From GBS-DC sp964451985 (GTDB taxonomy: Bacteria > Armatimonadota > Fimbriimonadia > Fimbriimonadales > GBS-DC), in NCBI GenBank assembly GCA_964451985.1, contig CAYVKB010000017.1, positions 1 to 38,096 of the forward strand: a stretch of DNA of 38,096 nucleotides, given 5' to 3'. Below, piece after piece: positions 1 to 8,179 of this stretch. The notes beneath the pieces are model-generated. The model worked only from the letters and a program-made list of their open reading frames with translations. It did no database searches and had not been told where the DNA came from. Each line of letters opens with the position of its first letter. The stretch's first letter is position 1. A program made the translations under genes and the position numbers.

Positions 1-91
1 CGTCCCCGCCGACGAGCCAGCCTCGTGCGTAGCGTCGGCGTCCCCGCCGACGAGGCAGCCTCGTGCGTAGCGTCGGCGTCCCCGCCGACGA
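1..91. repeat. Tandem 38-bp GC-rich repeat, 2.4 copies
   Basis: Units begin at 1, 39 and 77; the third is cut short at about 91. The units differ by one base (GAGCCAG against GAGGCAG). Each junction forms a perfect hairpin, CGTCGGCG-TCCC-CGCCGACG, so the array is a row of 8-bp stem-loops. It lies just downstream of the stop of the minus-strand gene at 120 and probably continues left of the window. There is no coding potential and no T-run for a terminator. It looks like one of the short dispersed repeat families of this genome. Confidence 0.85.
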
Positions 92-119
92 CTCACAACA
101 TTCGAACTTCCGACAGGTA

Positions 120-2687
120 TTAGCGCATCCAGTATACAGGGTTGGTGAACGCCATCGGCGCGTCGGGCAGCAGCGCGGTGAACTTATCGCCCACGATGCG
201 CACAATCAGCCAGCCCTTCTCGCCCTGCACAGGCACGGTTAGCGTTGTCTTGTAGTCCAACGGTTTGCCGTCGGGGTGGTTCAGCGGCTGCTCCAGCGCG
301 ACCTTGCCGTTCACAAGCACCTGCAGCGAGTTCACGCGCACCCAAGACGCCGCGCGCGCCTCCACATTCAACTGAATCGCATCGCCCTGCAGCTTCAGCG
401 TATCGCCGATGCGCACCGTGCGGCGTGGGTTGCGGGCGTCCGCAGCGGTCAGCGTCAGCACGGGACCGCTGGACACTACCACATCGCCCTTGAGCAGCTG
501 CGCCACGAGGTTATCGGGCGTCACGCGCGCAGGGTTGCGATGCCCATAGTGAACATAGGTACGCGGCAAGCCGGGCTGCAGGCGGAAACTGTGGTGACTG
601 TCGGTCGTGCCGATGCCCAGCACGCGCTTGCCCCGATTCAGGAAGTAGAACCAGTCTTGCATTACGATTTCGGCGGCGGCGACACCCATACCGTTCATCA
701 CCTCAATCGCGTCGAAGTCCTCGCTTAGCTCGTCGGGTCGCTGGATTGCACCCGTTTGCGGGTTCAATCCGATGTGCAGGAAGTAGCCCATCGTCGGCGC
801 GCGGGGATGGTTAATCATCACGATGGAATCGCGGTTGTAGTTCTTTCGGGCGGCGGCGAAGATTTCGCCTGCTTTCTTGTCGTACCACTCAATCGCGCCG
901 TTGTTCCAAGCGTTCGGGTCGTACCGCTGCGGGAAGGCGTTGAAGTGCCCTATCGAGTTGAGGGGGGTAATCTCGTTGCCCACGATGGTCGCGATGCGGT
1001 TGCGCAGCCCCATCGCCTGCACTGTCGGCGCAAGGTCGGTGTGGTAGTCGTGGTCGGTATTGACCATGATATGCACATCCATCGCCACATAGGAGGCGAT
1101 TTTGTCTTCAAAGAAGTCGAACGAGTCGGGGGAGGTGAGGGTGTGCAGGTGGAAGTCGCCCGACAGGTAGCCGTTCAGCGGGGCGGTGTGGGCGAGTTGG
1201 GCAGTAAACTCGGCGGTTGCGCCCGGTTTCAGGTCGAACTCGCGCTGGGCGATTTCGTACTCGAAGCCACGTAGCAGCGTGATTCGGTAGCGTCCGGGTT
1301 CGACGGGCAGCGTTTCGTCGCCTGTGAGACTGAAATGCACGCGGTTCCAGCGTCCGAAGTTGCCCTCCTCACCGTACAGTAGGCGTTCGGCGTTGGCGCG
1401 GGGTGCATCGAGACGCTCGAACACGATGGTGGTGGGCATCGGGCGGTTGTTGCTGCCTGTGGCGCGCAGACGAAGTTGAGCAGGCGCGTCGAGGCTCACG
1501 GTGGGCATCGTGCTCACGGGCACACTGAAACGGAACTCCTGTGGGGTGTGGTAATCGGCGAACGCCATCGCGCGGTATTCACCCTGCGGCAACTGCGCTT
1601 GGAACCGCCCCGCCGCGTCTGTGCGCACAACGGTCACGAACTGTTCGCGCTCGCCGTTGGTCTGGAAGATGTACACACGGGCACTTTCGATGGGCGCGCC
1701 GCCGCCGTTGCGTACCACGCCCGAGGCAAGGGTTGTTTCAGGCTTCAAATCCAGCAGGCGATTTCGCTCGGCGCGGATGGTCTCGATTTCGCCGCGCCCG
1801 ACAGTCAGTGCCCAGCGTGCGCGTACGCTGCCGTTCGGCTCGGCAGGCGCGTTGTTCAGCAGGTACAAGATGTAGATATCCTGCACTTTCTGCACCATCG
1901 GCAGCCGTTCGGCGAGGGGATAGATACCGTAGCTGAGGCGATGGTTCACCGCCGCCGCGTAAGGAATTTCGCCGCGCAAGGTGTTCACCATCGAGAGCAC
2001 GCCTGCGCCTGCCGCTGCGCCCTGCGCCGCCTTCGCGTTGCCGAACGGCGGCATGTACATTTGCATGCCGTCTTCCTGAATCCAGCCGACAATCAGCGTG
2101 TAGTTCTGCGGGCGATTGGCGGGGTTCTGAACGGTGGCTTCCATTAGCAGGGTAGGGCTGTCGGGTTCAAGGGTGTAGGTGACAATCACACGCGTGCCCA
2201 TTGGTAGGCTGGGCATGCGGGTAGTCTGGTCGATCAGGGGCAGGCGTTCGTCCACCATGTGCACGCGCACGACAGCGGGCTTGCCCGCGCCGCCCGGCGA
2301 CACGATGTCAATACGCTCAGGGCGGAGTGTGCGCGCCGTGAACAGCCCACGCGAGTCGGCAATTCCGAAAAATAGCTCGCCTAAAAAGTCGCTCTGGCGT
2401 CCGTCTTCGTGCAGCACGGCGTCCAGCAGCCTGCCGCCGAACCGCCCGTAGCCATGCGTGGGGCGGATGCCCGCAATCACGAAGGTTGCCTGATGGTTTC
2501 GCAGTACATAGTCACCCATGCGTCCGTAGGCTTTGGGTCCGCCAGGCAGGTCGTTGCTGGTCGCTATTACCGCCTCCGCAACGCCCTGCGCGGGCGTGGG
2601 CAGGCGTTTAGAAGTCTCTACGCTATACGCCAGCTGCGCAGTCAGCAGCCAGCTGAGGATCCCCGTTAGAAACAACGCTCGCTTCAT
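120..2687 (-). CDS. Exported CehA/McbA-type PHP-domain metallohydrolase
   Basis: An 855-residue protein. The N-terminus (MKRALFLTGILSWLL) is a signal peptide, so the product is probably exported. Residues about 30-320 are beta-rich. Residues 320-400 resemble a carboxypeptidase regulatory-like domain (SGVVRNGGGAPIESARVYI). A PHP metallohydrolase domain follows from about 505 to 750, with metal-binding motifs GDFHLHT, NTDHDYH, GNEITP, INHPR and GTTDSHH. The tail is Ig-like. This matches the CehA/McbA family, whose founding members hydrolyse carbamates, but most relatives have unknown substrates. The start at 2687 is chosen over an ATG seven codons upstream because GGGAGG lies six bases before it and the signal peptide begins there. 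It follows two FHA genes on the same strand after an 80-bp gap that holds a palindrome and a possible promoter. Confidence 0.85.
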   Translation of the reverse strand: MKRALFLTGILSWLLTAQLAYSVETSKRLPTPAQGVAEAVIATSNDLPGGPKAYGRMGDYVLRNHQATFVIAGIRPTHGYGRFGGRLLDAVLHEDGRQSDFLGELFFGIADSRGLFTARTLRPERIDIVSPGGAGKPAVVRVHMVDERLPLIDQTTRMPSLPMGTRVIVTYTLEPDSPTLLMEATVQNPANRPQNYTLIVGWIQEDGMQMYMPPFGNAKAAQGAAAGAGVLSMVNTLRGEIPYAAAVNHRLSYGIYPLAERLPMVQKVQDIYILYLLNNAPAEPNGSVRARWALTVGRGEIETIRAERNRLLDLKPETTLASGVVRNGGGAPIESARVYIFQTNGEREQFVTVVRTDAAGRFQAQLPQGEYRAMAFADYHTPQEFRFSVPVSTMPTVSLDAPAQLRLRATGSNNRPMPTTIVFERLDAPRANAERLLYGEEGNFGRWNRVHFSLTGDETLPVEPGRYRITLLRGFEYEIAQREFDLKPGATAEFTAQLAHTAPLNGYLSGDFHLHTLTSPDSFDFFEDKIASYVAMDVHIMVNTDHDYHTDLAPTVQAMGLRNRIATIVGNEITPLNSIGHFNAFPQRYDPNAWNNGAIEWYDKKAGEIFAAARKNYNRDSIVMINHPRAPTMGYFLHIGLNPQTGAIQRPDELSEDFDAIEVMNGMGVAAAEIVMQDWFYFLNRGKRVLGIGTTDSHHSFRLQPGLPRTYVHYGHRNPARVTPDNLVAQLLKGDVVVSSGPVLTLTAADARNPRRTVRIGDTLKLQGDAIQLNVEARAASWVRVNSLQVLVNGKVALEQPLNHPDGKPLDYKTTLTVPVQGEKGWLIVRIVGDKFTALLPDAPMAFTNPVYWMR

Positions 2688-2722
2688 CGCTTTCCCTCCC
2701 TCGCACAACGGCGAGTGTGGAA

Positions 2723-2728
2723 AGTATA
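2723..2728 (-). promoter_or_regulatory. Possible -10 box (TATACT) for the PHP hydrolase gene
   Basis: The minus strand reads CGGTATACT, ending 35 bases before the ATG at 2687. The GG-TATA form resembles the GGTATAAT boxes seen elsewhere in the window. No convincing -35 hexamer is present; the expected place is covered by the palindrome at 2741-2755. Confidence 0.4.
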
Positions 2729-2740
2729 CCGACTGGATAG

Positions 2741-2755
2741 TTAAGAAGTTCTTAA
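2741..2755. promoter_or_regulatory. Perfect 15-nt palindrome, possible operator
   Basis: TTAAGAA-G-TTCTTAA is perfectly symmetrical around one central base. It lies between the end of the second FHA gene and the PHP hydrolase gene, where a -35 element would sit relative to the TATACT at 2723-2728. AT-rich symmetry in a GC-rich setting suggests a binding site for a dimeric regulator. The regulator is unknown. Confidence 0.4.
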
Positions 2756-2767
2756 TAAGAGTCTCGA

Positions 2768-4150
2768 TTACTCCACTCGGAACCTCACCATTCCAAACCG
2801 CACCACATCACCGGGGTTGAGAATTTGCCTGCTCACGCGCTGCTCGTTCACGAACACGCCGTTAGTGCTATTGAGGTCATACACTACCAGCGCACCGTTC
2901 TCGAGAGCGAGGCGGGCGTGGTGGCGACTGATAGAGAGGTCGGGCACTATGAGCGTGTTGTCGGTTTCGCGTCCGACGGTTAGCCCAGCGGGAGGTATGG
3001 CGATGTGTTGCCCTACCAACGGACCATCCAGCCCCACCAGCGCGGTGGCTTGGGCGACGGTAGTGACGCCCCCCGCAGAGGCAGGGGTGTAGGTGGGTAA
3101 AGGTCTTGTGGGAGTCGCAGCGATGGGCGTGCACGCGCACGCGCCCGTCGCAGGGTCTTGACGCTGCCCACAGTAGGGGCACACACCGGGCGCAGTAGGC
3201 AACGGCGGCGGCAGGGGCGAACGCACGGCGTCGCGCGGCGCACGCTGGGCTTGCCCCTCGCGCAACTGGAACTGCAACTGGAACTGCCCGATTTGCAACA
3301 TGTCGCCGTCGTTGAGCGGCACAGGCGCAGTAGCAGGCTGACCGTTCACCCGCATCGGCGCGAGGGGTATCAAGGTGTAGCTCCCGCCGTCCATGCGTAG
3401 CTCGGCGTGGCGCGGGGCAACTTGTGGATCGCCGCGCAGGGGCACATCCGCCAGCTCGTCGCGCCCGACATACGCCCCGTCACGATCGATGGGGTAGTCT
3501 TTGCCTTCATTGCGTCCGTAGATGACGCGAATCCACGCAGACCGAGTAATCAACTCCAGTAGTCCGATGAATAACCCCACGCCCGCACCGATGAGCGTCA
3601 GCGCGACGGCGCGTGAGGGCGCGCCTGCCTCGCTCTCCGCACCCAGCGTAAAACCGAAAATCGTACCGACCGTGAACGCGAGGAAGTCAAACAGTGCACC
3701 GCCCAACGCCCCACCAATCGCGCCTCCGATTAACCCGTTGCGCATGCGCTTAGGCGAACGCCCAATGATGCCCTCCGATAAGCCAACCAACGCCCCAAAC
3801 GCACCCCAGCCGATGATACGTCCGATGATCGAACCGATGATGGGCATCGTCGCGCCGAACACACTGAACAGAATTTGCCCGATTGTCACGCCAATCCAGC
3901 CGCCGAATATGCCGATCAGCGCGCCCAACCCGACGCCGCGCAGGATGTGCTTACCCGTGCCCAGCGACAGCCCCGTTGCCAAGCCAATCATCGCGCCAAT
4001 CAGCATCCCCGAGGTCGCGCCGAACCGCGTCAGTGCACCCCAGTCCACTGTGCGCGTGAGGTCGTCGCTCGTGAACGGCTCGTTCACCGCCCACGCCAGC
4101 ACGCCCCCCATCGCGCCGAAGACCATCAGATAGAGCAGTTTCTGTACCAT
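2768..4150 (-). CDS. Membrane protein with two FHA domains and a CxxC zinc-ribbon-like linker
   Basis: A 460-residue protein. Residues 1-205 are a glycine-rich multi-pass membrane region full of GxxxG-type zippers. A first FHA-like domain (about 215-295) keeps GRDE, the H of PRHAE and the N of VNGQ, but the usual Ser of the SRxHA motif is replaced, so phosphothreonine binding is doubtful. A short ribbon-like segment follows (CPYCGQRQ and CAC, about 325-340). The C-terminal FHA domain (about 370-460) is canonical, with TVGRE, ISRHHA and STNGVFVN. FHA domains bind phosphothreonine, so this is likely a membrane scaffold in Ser/Thr-kinase signalling; no kinase lies in the window. It starts three bases after the stop of the upstream FHA gene, so the two are almost certainly co-transcribed. 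Confidence 0.8.
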   Translation of the reverse strand: MVQKLLYLMVFGAMGGVLAWAVNEPFTSDDLTRTVDWGALTRFGATSGMLIGAMIGLATGLSLGTGKHILRGVGLGALIGIFGGWIGVTIGQILFSVFGATMPIIGSIIGRIIGWGAFGALVGLSEGIIGRSPKRMRNGLIGGAIGGALGGALFDFLAFTVGTIFGFTLGAESEAGAPSRAVALTLIGAGVGLFIGLLELITRSAWIRVIYGRNEGKDYPIDRDGAYVGRDELADVPLRGDPQVAPRHAELRMDGGSYTLIPLAPMRVNGQPATAPVPLNDGDMLQIGQFQLQFQLREGQAQRAPRDAVRSPLPPPLPTAPGVCPYCGQRQDPATGACACTPIAATPTRPLPTYTPASAGGVTTVAQATALVGLDGPLVGQHIAIPPAGLTVGRETDNTLIVPDLSISRHHARLALENGALVVYDLNSTNGVFVNEQRVSRQILNPGDVVRFGMVRFRVE

Positions 4151-4153
4151 CGC

Positions 4154-5392
4154 TCATTCCACGCGGAACAGGCTCGCGCCAAGCTGAACCGTGTCGCCCG
4201 GCTTGATGGGGACGGACGTGCTGATGCGCACGCCGTTCACATACGTTCCATTCGTGCTGCCAAGGTCTTCAATCAGCGTCTCGTTGCCCTGTTTGATAAC
4301 CTGCGCATGGTTGCGACTGACGCCCATATCGTTCACCAGTGCGATGGGGTGGATTGGCTCGCGCCCGATGGTCATCAGTTCAGCGGAGAGTTCGAACACC
4401 TGCCCTGCGTGGGGTCCTTGCGTAGCGATGAGGCGCGTGGCGGGCCCTGCGGAGAGAACAACCGTCGGCGGCGCGGTTGCAGTGGGGGGCACGCCTGCCG
4501 TATCTAGGGGGGGCAGGTCGGGTTGCGGTGGCGCGGTGGATGCAGGGGCAGACGCGCCTGCGCTACTGGTCGCCGCTTGGGGCAATTCTACACCCAACTT
4601 GCTCATTGCCTCGCCAATCTGTTGAGGTTTTTGCGTCGCCAAGCGCACCAGAAACAGAATCACGCCAATCGCCAGCAGCAGCGCAATCGCGAACATCACA
4701 ATCGCGCCAATGCGGCTGGCAGGGGACGCCTCTTCCGTTTTCGCGGCGGTGGCGTCAGCTTTCGGCTCCAGTGTCGCCACATTCCCGCTCAGCACGAGTT
4801 CAATCACGGGTACGCACAGCTCCCGCTCGGCTTTCAGGGTCGTCTCCTGCGCGGTTTTGCCCTCGTCACCATACTGCGCCGTAATCTCGACCTTACCGAT
4901 GGGCACGCGTTCAAATACTAGTATCCCCTCCGCCGACGGCTCCAGCACGCGCTTATGCTCCTTACCCAGCGAGTCTTTGAAGGTCACCAATGCGCTGGCG
5001 ACGGGCTTGTTCTGCGATGTGACATTCACCTGCACACGGGCGATATGGGTCCAGCTCTCGCTCTTGAGTTCGATCTTCTCTTTCAGCTCGGACGCTTTGA
5101 GTTGCGCGAGGTTGCCCATTTGGGTGTCGTAAATCCACAGCGTGTCGGCGTTTTCGGGGAGTCTAATCGCCACGCTCACATCGTTAGTTTTCTGGGGTGT
5201 GCTGAGGGGATTGCCTTTAGTATCTTCCATCCACCACCATCGTTCGCCCTCTTTGGGGAAGACGAGCGTCGTTTCACGAGGTTGGGCGGGTGGTTTGGTT
5301 TCGGCGGGCGGCGCATCGGGCTTGGTCTCCATCTGTGCCCCGCCCAGCCCCACCACGAAGCCCACTAGCGCGATGAGTAGCCAAGCTCGCAT
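4154..5392 (-). CDS. Single-pass membrane protein with extracytoplasmic beta domain and cytoplasmic FHA domain
   Basis: A 412-residue protein. A signal sequence (MRAWLLIALVGFVVGLGGAQ) is followed by a Pro-rich stretch and a beta-sandwich-like region (about 45-205; segments such as VTSQNKPVASALVTFKDSLG recall CNA-B or Ig-like folds). One transmembrane helix (about 227-252, IGAIVMFAIALLLAIGVILF) leads into a Pro/Ala-rich linker and a canonical C-terminal FHA domain (about 320-412; TIGRE, VSRNHA, STNGTYVN). The topology suggests a sensor that exposes the beta domain outside and reads phosphothreonine inside. It forms a tight pair with the downstream double-FHA gene. No clear Shine-Dalgarno precedes the ATG, so either the start is weakly translated or the mRNA has a short leader. 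Confidence 0.8.
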   Translation of the reverse strand: MRAWLLIALVGFVVGLGGAQMETKPDAPPAETKPPAQPRETTLVFPKEGERWWWMEDTKGNPLSTPQKTNDVSVAIRLPENADTLWIYDTQMGNLAQLKASELKEKIELKSESWTHIARVQVNVTSQNKPVASALVTFKDSLGKEHKRVLEPSAEGILVFERVPIGKVEITAQYGDEGKTAQETTLKAERELCVPVIELVLSGNVATLEPKADATAAKTEEASPASRIGAIVMFAIALLLAIGVILFLVRLATQKPQQIGEAMSKLGVELPQAATSSAGASAPASTAPPQPDLPPLDTAGVPPTATAPPTVVLSAGPATRLIATQGPHAGQVFELSAELMTIGREPIHPIALVNDMGVSRNHAQVIKQGNETLIEDLGSTNGTYVNGVRISTSVPIKPGDTVQLGASLFRVE

Positions 5393-5497
5393 GGAAGGTT
5401 AGATTCCCGTGCGAGCGGGATGTTCCTGCTTCACTGGCTGCGGGAGGGAATTCGGTAAACCGCAATCGGCGATACGAACCTGAAAGCTAATCCATCT

Positions 5498-5524
5498 TCA
5501 AAAAACCGCCTCACACGCCGATAA
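5498..5524 (+). promoter_or_regulatory. sigma28 (FliA/SigD)-type promoter of the fliM operon
   Basis: TCAA (5498-5501), a 15-base spacer, then GCCGATAA (5517-5524). The -10 element matches the flagellar sigma28 consensus exactly and the -35 matches TAAA in three of four bases at the canonical spacing. It lies 34 bases before the fliM GTG start, with GGGAGG between them. The sequence is seen directly; recognition by a FliA-type sigma factor is inferred from the known consensus and the flagellar genes it precedes. Confidence 0.75.
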
Positions 5525-5558
5525 TTCGCCCTGTGATAACGCGCGGGAGGCGAACTCA

Positions 5559-6578
5559 GTGAGCGAGATTCTCTCACAGGCGGAAATCGAAGCGTTGTTG
5601 GCGTCGCTCTCGGCTGAGGAGAGCTCTGCGGGCGATTTCGGCTCGCCTGTTGCTGCGCCTGTCGGCGGCGGGATGGGCGGAATGCGCTCCCCCAAGAAGA
5701 CCATCGCCTACGAAATCTACGACTTCCGCCGACCCGATAAGTTCTCGCGCGACCAGCTGCGTACCCTACAGATGGTGTTCGAAACCTTCGCGCGGCTCTG
5801 CTCCACGAACCTCTCCACCTACCTGCGCGTGCCCATTCACATCGAACTCATCTCGCTGGAGCAGATTCCCTACGAGGATTACCTGCGCTCGCTGAAGCAG
5901 TCGGCGTTTATCGTATTCAGCGCACCCCCGCTCTCAGGTGAAGCGGTGCTGGAGATGGAGAACGCACTGGTATTCACGATGCTGGACAGGCTGCTGGGAG
6001 GCTTGGGCAAGCCTATCGAGCGCAACGCCTTCACGGAGATTGAGAAGCCTCTCGTGATGGCGTTGGGCGAGCGGATGCTGATGGCGTACCGCAGCGCGTG
6101 GGAGAGTATCCTCCAGGTCGACCCGAAAATTGAGACGCTGGAGACGAGCGCACAGTTCGTGCAAATCGCGCCGCCCAGCGACATCGTGATTACCGTGCTG
6201 ATGGAGGCGCGCATCGGCGAGCGGCGCGACGCGATGAGCATGTGCGTGCCCCACATGGTGATTAAGCCCATCACACCGCGTCTGAGTTCGCAGAACTGGG
6301 TCTCCAGCGCAGGTAAGCGCACCACGCCTATCCTGCGCCGTGCCCTTACCCAGCACCTATATCGCACTACGATTACTTGCCACGCGCGTTTGGGCAAAAC
6401 CCGCATGCGCCTGAGCGAGCTGCTTCAGCTCAAAGTCGGCGACACGATTCTGCTCAATACCCCATACAACGGCAAAATCGACCTGCTGGTGGAGAACCGT
6501 GTGAAATATCGCGGCAAGCCCGCCGTGCGTAATCGGAAACTGGTCGTGGCTGTTACAGACGTCATAACGGAGGAATAA
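5559..6578 (+). CDS. fliM: Flagellar motor switch protein FliM
   Basis: 339 residues, the usual FliM length. The N-terminal LSQAEIEALLASL peptide is the conserved CheY-P-binding segment. The middle CheC-like domain carries the hallmark LGGLGKP...TEIE (about 147-163). The C-terminal SpoA/FliN-like domain ends in VKYRGKPAVRNRKLVVAV. FliM forms the middle of the C-ring and transmits CheY-P binding to rotor direction. Translation starts at GTG; GGGAGG at 5545-5550 fixes the start. It is first in a four-gene flagellar operon, three bases upstream of fliN, behind a sigma28-type promoter. Confidence 0.96.
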   Translation: MSEILSQAEIEALLASLSAEESSAGDFGSPVAAPVGGGMGGMRSPKKTIAYEIYDFRRPDKFSRDQLRTLQMVFETFARLCSTNLSTYLRVPIHIELISLEQIPYEDYLRSLKQSAFIVFSAPPLSGEAVLEMENALVFTMLDRLLGGLGKPIERNAFTEIEKPLVMALGERMLMAYRSAWESILQVDPKIETLETSAQFVQIAPPSDIVITVLMEARIGERRDAMSMCVPHMVIKPITPRLSSQNWVSSAGKRTTPILRRALTQHLYRTTITCHARLGKTRMRLSELLQLKVGDTILLNTPYNGKIDLLVENRVKYRGKPAVRNRKLVVAVTDVITEE

Positions 6579-6581
6579 GCG

Positions 6582-7535
6582 GTGAGCGAAGTCTCGGTGG
6601 AACTCTTGACTCAGTTTGTATCGAAGCAGCCGCAGGTGTGGCAAAGCGTTGCCCTGCACCTGTCAGAACAAAACAACACGCTGGTAGAAATCCCAACTCC
6701 TACCAGCAGCGCGGTTCCAATTGGCGACCTGACAGGGCTGACGGCGGACACAGTACTGCACATTCAGGCGCAGTTCGCCGAGCAAAGCGATGCACCGTGT
6801 CTGTTTATCGTAGGCGAGCAGCCCAGTGAGCGCACTGAGGCGCAGAAAGCTCTCCTAGAAGCCACACTGGGCAGCGTGCCTGACCCCATCGACGAGGCTG
6901 CCCTCGCCATTGTGCAGGAGTTCGGCAGCCACCTGATGCATGGCTTAGCCGTCGCATTCGGCAACATTAGCGGAAAAACCTTCACTCCTGAACGGGTTAT
7001 CGCACGGCACGAACCTGTTACCTTTCCGCCGAACTTCCTTACGGTGGACGAGGTGGTCGCCACGCGACTCACGGTGCAGATTCCCGACCGCCCGCCGATT
7101 AATCTCACGTGGCTGCTAACAGAGAATCTGGCGCGCACACTGCTGGGGATGCAGCCTGCAGAGGCTGACCCGCTTGCCTCGCTGACGATGGAGATGGAGG
7201 CTACGCTCTCCACGCCTACGCCCGCTGCGCCGGTGGGCTTCAATCCCTTCGCCGACGCCGATGAACAGCCCGAACGGAACATCGATCTGTTGCTGGACAT
7301 CCCGCTGGAAATCTCGGTGGAGCTGGGGCGCGTGACGATGCTTGTGCGTGAGCTGCTGGAGGTGGGGACAGGCTCCATCGTCGAGTTGCAAAAAGCGGCG
7401 GGCGAACCTGTAGAGGTGCTGGTGAACGGCAGGCTCATCGCTCGCGGCGAGGTGGTGGTCGTGGAAGACAACTTCGCCGTGCGCATTACTGAAATACTCT
7501 CCCCCTCTGAGCGCGTGCAGCGGTTAGGGGCATGA
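6582..7535 (+). CDS. fliN: Flagellar motor switch protein, FliY-like FliN with CheC-type N-terminal domain
   Basis: 317 residues, more than twice the length of E. coli FliN and typical of FliY-style fusions. The C-terminal SpoA domain (about 235-317; LLLDIPLEISVELGRVTMLVRELLEV and VLVNGRLIARGEVVVVEDNFAVRI) is diagnostic for FliN. The N-terminal part (about 75-200) resembles a CheC/FliY domain, but the helix that should carry E-x2-N reads QEFGSHLMHG, so the catalytic Asn appears lost and CheY-P phosphatase activity is doubtful. The start is GTG behind GGAGG (6569-6573). It overlaps fliO by four bases (ATGA). It could also be labelled fliY. Confidence 0.92.
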   Translation: MSEVSVELLTQFVSKQPQVWQSVALHLSEQNNTLVEIPTPTSSAVPIGDLTGLTADTVLHIQAQFAEQSDAPCLFIVGEQPSERTEAQKALLEATLGSVPDPIDEAALAIVQEFGSHLMHGLAVAFGNISGKTFTPERVIARHEPVTFPPNFLTVDEVVATRLTVQIPDRPPINLTWLLTENLARTLLGMQPAEADPLASLTMEMEATLSTPTPAAPVGFNPFADADEQPERNIDLLLDIPLEISVELGRVTMLVRELLEVGTGSIVELQKAAGEPVEVLVNGRLIARGEVVVVEDNFAVRITEILSPSERVQRLGA

Positions 7536-8179
7536 AGTTTGGAAACTTTGAGTTATCCCGTACAGAGGGCACGGCGATGAGAGCACAGGGCAGGTTTGTA
7601 AGAGCGAATCGTATCCGCGATATTTTGGCTTTCGGCTTATTGCTGGCAATTTTAACGGCTTCTGCGCAAGGCGACGCACCCCAGCAGTTAAACCCTGGCG
7701 CGTTCGGCACGCGGACAAGCGCGCCCGTGCAGCGCGTCGCCGCGCCTGAAGGCAGCTCGCTCGGCTGGGCACAACTGGGAGTTGCTCTGCTCATCGTGGC
7801 AGCAGGGCTGCGTTGGGGACTGCCCAAACTGCTCCGCTGGGCAGGCAAGACAGGCGACGGCTCGCCCGTGGATGGGCAAATCAAGATTATCGAGACGCGC
7901 AGCGCGTTGGGCGGCAGCCTGATGCTGGTCAAAGCGCGCGACCGCTTGCTGCTGATTGGTGCAACCCCACAAGGGATGCAACTCTTGGCAGACTTGACAG
8001 ATACCCTGCCCAAGCCTGAACCCACCGCTGCAAGCGAGAGTGCGTTTGAACATATCTTGCGCCGTGCTCAACCTGTTGCACCGCCGCCTGACCTCCAAGC
8101 GGAAGCCGCCGCGCAGGTACAAAACCGCCTGCGGCAAACCCGCGCACGGTTGCAGAACCTGATAGGGGGTGGAACATGA
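7532..8179 (+). CDS. fliO: Flagellar biosynthesis protein FliO
   Basis: 215 residues. A hydrophobic N-terminal segment (about 28-46) precedes a second transmembrane helix (about 73-90; LGVALLIVAAGLRWGL). The cytoplasmic domain contains the FliO pattern of GQIKIIETRSALGGSLMLVKARDRLLLIGAT. FliO is a poorly conserved assembly factor for FliP in the flagellar export gate; position between fliN and fliP supports the call. The ATG at 7532 overlaps the fliN stop. A second in-frame ATG at 7577 also has an upstream GAGGG and gives a more typical signal-like N-terminus, so the true start is uncertain. It overlaps fliP by four bases. Confidence 0.88.
   Translation: MKFGNFELSRTEGTAMRAQGRFVRANRIRDILAFGLLLAILTASAQGDAPQQLNPGAFGTRTSAPVQRVAAPEGSSLGWAQLGVALLIVAAGLRWGLPKLLRWAGKTGDGSPVDGQIKIIETRSALGGSLMLVKARDRLLLIGATPQGMQLLADLTDTLPKPEPTAASESAFEHILRRAQPVAPPPDLQAEAAAQVQNRLRQTRARLQNLIGGGT

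Noticed and set aside
245..2669. Plus-strand open frames opposite the PHP hydrolase gene
   Set aside because: They are shadow frames rich in Arg, Ala and His produced by GC-rich codons of the real minus-strand gene; none has a ribosome-binding site or domain.
5463..5489. Possible second sigma28 promoter on the minus strand (TAGC-N15-GCCGATTG) for the FHA genes
   Set aside because: Only six of eight -10 bases and two of four -35 bases match; too weak without transcript data.
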